The notes beneath the pieces are model-generated. The model saw nothing but the letters and a program-made list of their open reading frames with translations, was not told the DNA's origin and ran no database searches. Source: Engelhardtia mirabilis (lineage in GTDB: Bacteria; Planctomycetota; UBA1135; GCA-002686595). From it: a stretch of 64,000 bases of DNA. Every line of letters starts with the position of its first letter. Position 1 is the stretch's first letter. Location: assembly GCA_007751255.1 (NCBI GenBank), contig CP036296.1:6838110-6902109 (forward strand), given 5' to 3'. Of this stretch, positions 1 to 6,440 are shown piece by piece. The position numbers and the translations under genes were made by a program.

Positions 1-443
1 TCCAGGGCTCCGCGCAGTCGGAACGCGTTCTCGAGGCCGGGGACGCGCACGTCCTGCAACTGCGAGGACAGCACGTACTCGACGTCCAATCCGATCGAGG
101 CCGCAGACAGCTCCGCACGGGCTGCAGCCACCAGGCTGTCGGCGGAGATGGTGTGGACCACGGGCCAGATGCGCGTGGCCGGCTGGCCCTTGAAGGTCCA
201 GGTCACGTCGGGGAAGGCCTTCTGCAGCTCGAGGCCGATCTGGTCGTTGCGCAGGAGGCGGCTGTAGCCCGGCGCCGGAGCGTAGCCGATGCGGACCTCT
301 TCGACCGCGCGGGCGAGCTGGGCGTCGTCGGCGACGACGTCCGCGATCTCGCCCAGCACGATCTGGGTGCCGGTCACCCGTGCTTCGGCGGGAAGCACGA
401 CGGTGACGCCGGTCGACAGCAATAGGGATGCGAGGATCAACAT
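1..443 (-). CDS. flgA: FlgA, flagellar P-ring assembly chaperone (C-terminus beyond window)
   Basis: This is the periplasmic chaperone that helps FlgI assemble into the flagellar P ring. The gene runs off the left edge, so only the first 147 or so residues are visible. It opens with a short hydrophobic segment (MLILASLLLSTGV) that looks like a signal peptide, followed by a SAF-like stretch (ARVTGTQIVLGEIADV) and APAPGYSR, both typical of FlgA. The ATG at 443-441 follows the flgG stop by 15 nt and is preceded by GGAG about 10 nt upstream, which decides the start. It lies downstream of flgG in the hook/rod operon, the usual place for flgA before flgH and flgI. The identification rests on motif resemblance plus gene order. 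Confidence 0.82.
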   Translation of the reverse strand, partial: MLILASLLLSTGVTVVLPAEARVTGTQIVLGEIADVVADDAQLARAVEEVRIGYAPAPGYSRLLRNDQIGLELQKAFPDVTWTFKGQPATRIWPVVHTISADSLVAAARAELSAASIGLDVEYVLSSQLQDVRVPGLENAFRLRGAL

Positions 444-458
444 GGTCAGGAGCTCCGC

Positions 459-1241
459 TCAGCGGATGAGTTGGCCGACCTGCTGCAGCATCTCGTCGGC
501 CACCCGGATCGTCCGGCTGTTGACCTCGTAGTTGCGCTGGGCCTGGATCAGCTCGATCAGCTCCTCGACGATCTGCACGTTCGAGCGCTCGCGGAAGTTC
601 TGCCGCAGGAAGCCGGCGCCGGCGTCGCCGGGCACCGTCTGCTGGGCGGGGCCGGAGCTGAGCGTCTCGGAGAAGAGGTTGGCGTCGGTGGCCTTGAGGC
701 CGCCGACGTTGGCGAAGCGGAAGATCTGGATCGCGCCGACGTTGGTGCGACCGCCCGAGGAGGTCTCGCCGGAGACGCTGCCGTCCTGGCCCACGGCGAT
801 GCTGGTCAGACCGTCGATCTTGATCTGCGGATCGAGGCGATAGCCGTCGGCGGTGACCACCGTACCGTCGCCGTCCTGGCGGAAGGAACCGTCCCGGGTG
901 TAGCGGAACTCGCCGTTGCCGAGCTGCACGCGGAAGTAGCCGGGGCCGTTGATGGCGATGTCGAGCGGGTTGTTGGTCAACTCGAGGTCGCCCTGCTCGT
1001 GGAGTTTGAGCGAGCTGCCGACCTCGACCCCGGAGCCGACCTGCAGGCCGGTGGGGTTGGAGAAGTTGCCCGCGGTGGCGGCGCCCGGCTCGCGATAGGT
1101 GCGGTACAGGGCGGTGCGGAACGACAGTTGGTCGCGTTTGAACGAGGTCGTGTTCACGTTCGCGATGTTGTTCGCGATCGTGTCGACGTTCATCTGCTGG
1201 GCGGTCATGCCCGAGGCGGCGGTGCGCATGGCGCGGATCAT
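459..1241 (-). CDS. flgG: FlgG, distal rod protein of the flagellar basal body
   Basis: FlgG forms the distal rod of the flagellum, which crosses the periplasm. The 260-residue length matches the family. The N-terminal rod helix signature is present (MIRAMRTAASGMTAQQ, then DTIANNIANVNTTSFKR at about 20-36). The middle carries the hook-basal-body segment GDLELTNNPLDIAINGPGYF. The C-terminus has the pairing helix SNVQIVEELIELIQAQRNYE followed by VADEMLQQ. The start is supported by GGAG 8 nt upstream of the ATG. The gene sits 28 nt after flgF and 15 nt before flgA in one leftward transcription unit. FlgG is distinguished from FlgF by the NFSNPTGLQVGSGV segment and by position. Confidence 0.96.
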   Translation of the reverse strand: MIRAMRTAASGMTAQQMNVDTIANNIANVNTTSFKRDQLSFRTALYRTYREPGAATAGNFSNPTGLQVGSGVEVGSSLKLHEQGDLELTNNPLDIAINGPGYFRVQLGNGEFRYTRDGSFRQDGDGTVVTADGYRLDPQIKIDGLTSIAVGQDGSVSGETSSGGRTNVGAIQIFRFANVGGLKATDANLFSETLSSGPAQQTVPGDAGAGFLRQNFRERSNVQIVEELIELIQAQRNYEVNSRTIRVADEMLQQVGQLIR

Positions 1242-1269
1242 CGATCAGTCTCCGTTGGGGGGCCGTGGT

Positions 1270-1974
1270 TCAGGAACGACCCTGGTTGAGCCGGCGGTAG
1301 CTCTGGTCGATCTGCGTGACGGCCTTCGAGGCGATCTCGTAGGCCCGCTGGTTCTCGACGAGGTCGATCAGCTCGACCACTCCCTCCGAGTTGGAGCGCT
1401 CCAGGAAGCCCTGGCGCACTTGGGCGTCGGGCGGGACCTGCTGGGCCTTGGGCCGGGCGAGCCAGTAGCCCGCGCTGGTCTCATTCAGGTCGCGCTTGTC
1501 GGCGAAGGCCACCAACTTCAGGCGGCCGATGCTGACCAGGCCCTGGTAGACCTGGCCGTTGTCGTCGATCACCGGGGCCTCGCCGCTGGGGTTGAGAGCA
1601 ACCTCCTGGTTCTCCCAGGCCATCGGGTAGCCCTCGGCCGTGGTCAGGTTCCCATCGGCGTCGAAGGACAGGCGCCCGACGCGGGTGTAGACCTCGCCCT
1701 CGGGTGACTCGGCGGCGAAGAAGCCCTCACCCATCAGGGCCAGGTGGAAGTCGTCGCCGGTCTGATCGAGGCCGCCCTGGCCGTGGTCGACCCAACCGCG
1801 GGTGCCGATGGCTCGGGTCTGGCCGAAGTCGGTGTGGGCGTCGAACAGCTTGGCGCTGGGGCTGCGGCGCTTGTAGCCGTGGGTGCCGAGGTTGGAGAGG
1901 TTGTGGGCCAGCACGTCGAGCGAGCGCAGGGAACTGCGCATCGAGCCGACGGCGGAGTAGAGACCGGAATCCAT
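1270..1974 (-). CDS. flgF: FlgF-type proximal rod protein
   Basis: A 234-residue member of the FlgF/FlgG rod family. It starts MDSGLYSAVGSMRSS, has the rod motif LDVLAHNLSNLGTHGYKR at about 20-37, a central GDDFHLALMGEGFFA segment, and the C-terminal helix SNSEGVVELIDLVENQRAYE. The open frame extends upstream to 2469, but that extension is translated repeat DNA, so I start at the ATG at 1974, where family similarity begins. I see no convincing ribosome binding site there; the preceding 436 bp are repeats and hairpins. Lying just before flgG and after flgE, it fills the FlgF slot of the operon. Confidence is high for the family and slightly lower for F versus another rod paralogue. Confidence 0.9.
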   Translation of the reverse strand: MDSGLYSAVGSMRSSLRSLDVLAHNLSNLGTHGYKRRSPSAKLFDAHTDFGQTRAIGTRGWVDHGQGGLDQTGDDFHLALMGEGFFAAESPEGEVYTRVGRLSFDADGNLTTAEGYPMAWENQEVALNPSGEAPVIDDNGQVYQGLVSIGRLKLVAFADKRDLNETSAGYWLARPKAQQVPPDAQVRQGFLERSNSEGVVELIDLVENQRAYEIASKAVTQIDQSYRRLNQGRS

Positions 1975-2153
1975 ACCGGTCAGGTCGCAAGCGCGGTGCC
2001 AAGCGACCGGTGGGCCCACAGGGCCCGTAGGGGCGTCCGGGAGCCGCGAGCACGCCCGTCGCGGGAAAGTCCTTCCGCCCGGCAAGCGCCGAGGTTTCTC
2101 CCGGGGAAGGACTTTCCGGTGGCCGGGTCGCTCTCGCGCGGTCGTGGGGCGGT

Positions 2154-2328
2154 CGTACTGGTCGTACGGTGCCGCGACCATTTTGGTCGTACTGGTCGTA
2201 CGGTGCCGCGACCATTTGGCCCATCGGCGCGCAAGCGCTCCCGATTCGCAGCGCCGCTGATCGCCGATGGGCCAAATGGTCGCGGCACCGTACGACCAAA
2301 ATGGTCGCGGCACCGTACGACCAGTACG
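2154..2328. repeat. Long imperfect inverted repeat, CGTACGGTGCC family
   Basis: The left arm is 2154-2229 and the right arm 2262-2328. They are complementary throughout except that the left arm carries one extra 9-nt unit (GGTCGTACT) in the middle. Each arm contains two copies of GTCGTACGGTGCCGCGACCA, so the element is a pair of tandem units facing another pair across a 32-nt loop. The core CGTACGGTGCC recurs in the palindrome at 24713-24773. Confidence 0.85.
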
Positions 2329-2339
2329 CCCGAACGAAA

Positions 2340-2373
2340 GCGACCCGCACCGGTCGGGGCCGGTGCGGGTCGC
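2340..2373 (-). terminator. Hairpin downstream of flgE
   Basis: A perfect 14-bp stem (GCGACCCGCACCGG with its complement) encloses a 6-nt loop. It lies about 40 nt after the flgE stop on the minus strand and is followed by CTTTCGTTC, only a weak U-rich tail. It could end or attenuate the fliK-flgD-flgE transcript. Confidence 0.5.
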
Positions 2374-2381
2374 CAGGGACC

Positions 2382-2407
2382 TCAGGGGGCTAGGGCTAGC
2401 GCCCCTG
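2382..2407 (-). terminator. Second, weaker hairpin next to the flgE stop
   Basis: CAGGGG pairs with CCCCTG across a short GC-rich interior immediately after the flgE stop codon. It stacks in tandem with the stronger hairpin at 2340-2373. There is no U tract, so a terminator role is tentative. Confidence 0.3.
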
Positions 2408-2410
2408 GGG

Positions 2411-4336
2411 TCAGACCACGTTGACGACTTCCTCCAGGAGCTGGTCCTGGACCGAGATGATCCGCGCATTGGCCTGGAAGCCGCGCTGGGCCTGGATCAG
2501 GCGCACGAACTCCGCGGCCGAGTCGACGTTGGACTGCTCCAGGGCGCCGCCGATCACCTCACCTGCGCCGTTGCCGGCCCCCGCAGCCGTCAGGCGCTGG
2601 CCGCTGTTGGAGGTCTCGCCCCAGTAGCTGTTGCCGAGCTCCTCCAGGCCGCGCGGGTTGGTGAACGTCGTCACGCCGATGGCGCCCAGGTCGACGCTCT
2701 GGCCGTTGGTGTAGAAGCCCTCGATCGCACCGTCGGTGCCGACCGAGATGCTGGCCAGGGTGCCGGCGCCGTAGCCGTTCTGACCCGAGGCCACCAGGTT
2801 GGTGGCCGAGCCGAACTGCGTGATGCCGTCGAAGCTGCCCGCCTCACCGAAGGTCAGCTTGATGTTCTGACTCGAGCCACCGTTGAACTGGATCGTGATG
2901 TCGGCCGAGGGCGGTGTCTGCAGCGAACCGTTCTCGTTGAAGCGGATGTTGGAGACGGTGCCCGCGGTGACGGTTCCCGAGCTACTGGGGAGCGAGGCGG
3001 TCATGGTCCAGGAGTTGTCGTCCTGGCGCACGTAGTCGAAGGAGAGGATGTGGCTGCCGCCCGCGGGGTCGAAGACCTCCATCGAGGTGGTGACCGTGTC
3101 CGGGCCGGCACCGTTGGTGGTCACGGCGAAGGCCGCCGTGGCCCATTGGCTCTGGCCCACCTGGCCGTTGCCGTCGCTGATCACGAGGCTGAGGTCGGAC
3201 TCGCCGCTCTCTTCCGCGCTGAAGACCAACTTGCCGGCGCTGGCGTCGAAGCTGGCCTCGGCGCTCGAGAACTGGGCGTTCACGAAGTCGACCAGGTCCT
3301 GCATCGTCGTGCCGTCGGTCCCGTAGACGAAGGTCGCCTGGACGATCGAGCCGTCAGCCTCGGTGCCGCTGATCTCGAGCGTGTCCCCGTTCAGGTAGTC
3401 CGCGTCGTTGAGCGTGAGCAGATTGAGGTTCGATGACAGGCCGGCCAGGGTCTCGGTGCCCGCCACCAACGTCGTCGACAGCCCCACGGCGCCCGCCAGG
3501 TCCTTGCCCGCGGCGCCCGGCGTGACCTTGATCGTCGACTTCTCCCCGGTCTTGTCGCTGACCATCGAGAGCGACTGGTCGGCGTTGACCGTGGCGGTGA
3601 TGTGGTCGAGCTTGTTGACTTCGTCGGCCACGTCCTGGGCGGTGACCACACCCGAGGCGGGGACCGAGATCGAGACCAGCTGGGGTGCGCCCCCGTTGAT
3701 CGCCAGCTCCATGGTGTAGGCCTCGCCCGCGGGCAGCGTGAAGGGCCCCGTCGCGCCGCCGGTGATCGAGGCCGCCGTGCCCTCGTAGATGGCCGAGGCG
3801 CTGGAGAGCGTCTCCGCCAGGGGGCCGGTGATCTCCGAGGGCAGGTTGCCCTCGAACTGCATGGCCGAGGTGGTCTTGGGCGGGACGACACCGGTGGAGT
3901 CGATCTTGATCGCCTGACCGTTGGGATTGAGCACGCGGTAGCCGGTGCGCTGGTCGACGAGGTTGTCCTTCGAGTCCAGGCTGAACGATCCGACGCGACT
4001 GAACACGTCTCGGTTGCCGTCGAAGAGGGTGAAGTAGCCCTCGCCGAGCATGGCCAGGTCGAAGGTGCGCCCGGTGATGTCGAGCGCGCCCTGGCCCAGG
4101 TCGCGGTCGACCATGGCGAGCTGTGCGCCGAGGCCGACCTGCATCGGATCCGTGCCGCCGAGGGAGTCCGTGGGCGGGCTGCCCTCACGCAGGGTGCGGC
4201 TGATCAGGGTCGAGAACACCGCGCGCGCCGTCTTGTAGGCCGGCGTGTTGGTGTTGGCGAGGTTGTTACCGATGACGTCGATCCAGCCTTGATGGGCCCG
4301 CAGACCACTGAGGGCAGAGACGAGTGCACGTGTCAT
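2411..4336 (-). CDS. flgE: FlgE, flagellar hook protein
   Basis: FlgE polymerises outside the cell into the flagellar hook. At 641 residues it is much longer than the roughly 400-residue enterobacterial protein; the extra length is in the central exposed domains. The N-terminus has the rod/hook helix (LSGLRAHQGWIDVIGNNLANTNTPAYKTAR). Residues of about 75-120 carry QGALDITGRTFDLAMLGEGYF. The C-terminus ends with SNVDSAAEFVRLIQAQRGFQ and VQDQLLEEVVNVV. The middle is rich in Ser, Thr, Gly and Asp, as expected for a surface domain. It starts 14 nt after flgD, consistent with co-transcription. Hairpins follow the stop. Confidence 0.95.
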   Translation of the reverse strand: MTRALVSALSGLRAHQGWIDVIGNNLANTNTPAYKTARAVFSTLISRTLREGSPPTDSLGGTDPMQVGLGAQLAMVDRDLGQGALDITGRTFDLAMLGEGYFTLFDGNRDVFSRVGSFSLDSKDNLVDQRTGYRVLNPNGQAIKIDSTGVVPPKTTSAMQFEGNLPSEITGPLAETLSSASAIYEGTAASITGGATGPFTLPAGEAYTMELAINGGAPQLVSISVPASGVVTAQDVADEVNKLDHITATVNADQSLSMVSDKTGEKSTIKVTPGAAGKDLAGAVGLSTTLVAGTETLAGLSSNLNLLTLNDADYLNGDTLEISGTEADGSIVQATFVYGTDGTTMQDLVDFVNAQFSSAEASFDASAGKLVFSAEESGESDLSLVISDGNGQVGQSQWATAAFAVTTNGAGPDTVTTSMEVFDPAGGSHILSFDYVRQDDNSWTMTASLPSSSGTVTAGTVSNIRFNENGSLQTPPSADITIQFNGGSSQNIKLTFGEAGSFDGITQFGSATNLVASGQNGYGAGTLASISVGTDGAIEGFYTNGQSVDLGAIGVTTFTNPRGLEELGNSYWGETSNSGQRLTAAGAGNGAGEVIGGALEQSNVDSAAEFVRLIQAQRGFQANARIISVQDQLLEEVVNVV

Positions 4337-4350
4337 GGATCAGGATCCGA

Positions 4351-4860
4351 TCAGGCGCTGGTTTCGGTGTCGGTCTCGGAGTCCGACGCGTTGTCGACGG
4401 TCGTCCCGGCCGCGTCGGAGCCGCCGTCGGCGCCCGCTTCGTGGACCGTCTCGACCCAGAAGAGCGGCACGCTGACCGGGCCCGAGATCAGGCTGGCGAT
4501 GCCGTCCTGGACCTTGACCGAGTCGACGATGCCGGTGTTGCCGGCGCCGGTGTCGGGGTCCGTCCACCCGATCTCCTTGCCGATCAGGGCACTGCCCTCG
4601 GCGAGCTGCGAGACGATCGAGTCGGCCTGACTCATGAACAAGAGGCCCTCGATGCCGGAGTTCATGGACTCGAGCTGTTCGAGGCTGGAGAAGGTCGCGA
4701 GCTGGGCCACGAAGTCCTCGTTCTTGACGGGCTCCATGGGGTCCTGGTTCTCGAGCTGACTCACCAGGAGCTTCATGAAAGCTTCCCTGTCGAGCTCCTT
4801 AGAGCCGGCGAGGCCGGAACTCGACGTGGTCGAGGTCGGCGAGGTGGCGTTGATTTCCAT
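4351..4860 (-). CDS. flgD: FlgD, hook-capping/assembly protein
   Basis: FlgD is the scaffold cap on which hook subunits assemble. The 169-residue protein has the family's conserved N-terminal block: DREAFMKLLVSQLENQDPMEPVKNEDFVAQLATFSSLEQ at about 24-62. The start of the usual C-terminal FlgD tudor/Ig region follows (GKEIGWTDPDTG). It is shorter than the typical 220 residues and ends in an acidic, Ser/Thr-rich tail (DNASDSETDTETSA), so the second C-terminal domain appears reduced. It lies between fliK and flgE, the common order. Confidence 0.93.
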   Translation of the reverse strand: MEINATSPTSTTSSSGLAGSKELDREAFMKLLVSQLENQDPMEPVKNEDFVAQLATFSSLEQLESMNSGIEGLLFMSQADSIVSQLAEGSALIGKEIGWTDPDTGAGNTGIVDSVKVQDGIASLISGPVSVPLFWVETVHEAGADGGSDAAGTTVDNASDSETDTETSA

Positions 4861-4907
4861 GGTTGAGCTGAGGGAGGGGGTCGCGGGCGCTGAGGAGGGG
4901 GGTGAGG

Positions 4908-6038
4908 TCAGGCGTAGGTGTCGACCTCGGACGACCCGTGCCGGATGGGGCGCGGGTCGTGGTCGTTGGTGCGCTCGCCGGCCTGTGGGCCGCGGCGCCG
5001 GTCCGCGCCCGGATCGCGGCGCTCGGGCGCTCCGCTGTCCGGTCGGCGGTCGGAGGGATCGGCCAGGGTCAGGGCGACCTCGGCGGTGTCGAAGCCGGCG
5101 TCGGCCAGGGCGGCGCGCAGCTCGGGCAGGTGGCGCTGGATCAGCTCCAGGGTCTCGGGCGACTCGGCCTCCATGCGGGCCGAGACGGTGTTGCCGTCCA
5201 AGGACAGGCGCACGGTCACCCGGCCGAGCTCGCCGGGGTCGAGCTGGACCACGGCTTCACGCAGCCCCGGGCGCAGGGCCGCCTTCAATTGCTCGAGGAC
5301 CCGCGCGGCGCGCTCGATGTCCGCCGCCTGGCCGGGGCGCTCGGCGGCGGCGGTGCGGGGCACGGATCGAGACCGATCCGGGTCGACGGTGGTTTGGGCG
5401 GGGGCGTCCATGCGGGCCGCACCGGGGCGGGCAGCCTGGGCGGCGGGCAGCGCAGCGGCCGGCGGCGGGGCGGCGGCCGGGCCGGGGTGCGGGCCGCCGG
5501 GGAATCCGGGCGCGGGCACGACCTGCGGGGAAGGGTCGGGACCCGGCCCGGGGCGGGCGGCCGCGTCGCCGGGGCCGCCGGTGGGGACATCTCCTCTGGC
5601 CTCCGCGCGGCGCGCGGGGGCCTCCTGCTGGGGCCGCTGGGGCCCATCGACGGGACCCTCCACCGGGTCTCGCTCGCGGCGTCCGGAGCGTCGCGGCCGC
5701 TGCTCGGCGGCCCTCTCCTCCGGGCGTTCTGCCTTGCCTTCCTCGCGACCCAGACGGCGTTCCTCCAGGCGATCCGCCCGCTGGCGGGCCTCGGCCTGCT
5801 GTTCCGAGATGTGCTCGGACTCTCTGTTCCGTCGGAGTTCGGCGCTGAAGGCGCTGTCCCGCGATCCCCTGTCGACGCCGTGGGCGGCGTCGAGGTAGGA
5901 ACGGGACGGCCGCCCCGTGCCGGGCGGCCGTCCAAGGGACTCCAATCCAGAGAGACTTTCGATGGTCTCCATGCCGAGCCTGGTCGCAAGCCGGGTGCCA
6001 ACCGTCGCAGGGGCCGCCGGGCCCCCGCGGGCGGTCAT
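4908..6038 (-). CDS. fliK: FliK-like hook-length control protein
   Basis: FliK is the secreted molecular ruler that sets hook length and switches export to filament substrates. The 376-residue protein is recognised by its C-terminal Flg_hook domain at about 235-320: LKAALRPGLREAVVQLDPGE, then LGRVTVRLSLDGNTVSARME and LELIQRHLPELRAALADAGF. The N-terminal two thirds are disordered and rich in Arg, Glu, Pro and Ala, as is normal for FliK. The start is uncertain: ATG at 6038 is used, with another at 5972. It is the first recognisable gene of the leftward operon in this window, 47 nt upstream of flgD. Confidence 0.85.
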   Translation of the reverse strand: MTARGGPAAPATVGTRLATRLGMETIESLSGLESLGRPPGTGRPSRSYLDAAHGVDRGSRDSAFSAELRRNRESEHISEQQAEARQRADRLEERRLGREEGKAERPEERAAEQRPRRSGRRERDPVEGPVDGPQRPQQEAPARRAEARGDVPTGGPGDAAARPGPGPDPSPQVVPAPGFPGGPHPGPAAAPPPAAALPAAQAARPGAARMDAPAQTTVDPDRSRSVPRTAAAERPGQAADIERAARVLEQLKAALRPGLREAVVQLDPGELGRVTVRLSLDGNTVSARMEAESPETLELIQRHLPELRAALADAGFDTAEVALTLADPSDRRPDSGAPERRDPGADRRRGPQAGERTNDHDPRPIRHGSSEVDTYA

Positions 6039-6440
6039 GCAAAGGGCCCTGGCGGCCCCCCACGGAAAGCCCTTCCTGACGGGCCCGGAAAGTCCGGAAC
6101 AATCGAGAAGACCCTTCCGCCCAATCCGCTTGGCCCCGGTCCCGGACCCGTCGAGACGCCTGGAGGGCTGGTAATCGCCGCCTCATGCGGCTTCCCGGCC
6201 CGACCCCTACAACCGAAGACCCCTGCCAGTGGCGGGTTCGCCGTCATCTGGACAGGCGAACCGACCTCGGCTGGGCGGGCCAGATATGTTTCCGGTGCAG
6301 GTCACCGGGGATCTCCCACGCCCACAGAACTCCCGCTCGCTGCCGCACAACCGTGTCGGCGGGCTGGATCGCAACCACCCGTACTCCCGTCCTAGACGAG
6401 CCTGGCCCTCGGCGACCTCGTCAGCCCACAGCAAAGACGT
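6039..6440. other. Divergent intergenic region between fliK and the YVTN/cytochrome gene
   Basis: About 400 bp should hold the promoters for both directions. I see GC-rich hairpins near 6040-6110 and an 8-bp inverted repeat, GGTTCGCC (6235-6242) with GGCGAACC (6255-6262), about 180 nt before the rightward gene, which could be an operator. I cannot identify a convincing -35/-10 pair, a sigma-28 box or a sigma-54 box. Confidence 0.4.

Larger units (their letters stand above)
1975..2410. other. Gene-free, repeat-rich gap inside the flagellar operon
   Basis: These 436 bp separate flgE from flgF. They hold two hairpins just after the flgE stop, a long inverted repeat (2154-2328), and a smaller inverted repeat whose arms GGAAAGTCCTTCC (2064-2076) and GGAAGGACTTTCC (2105-2117) are exact complements. 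Frames are open on both strands, but none resembles protein. I see no clear promoter for flgF. The stretch looks like inserted palindromic repeat DNA rather than a gene. Confidence 0.7.

Noticed and set aside
1975-2469. Upstream extension of flgF to 2469
   Set aside because: Those residues translate repeat DNA; rod-protein similarity begins at the ATG at 1974.
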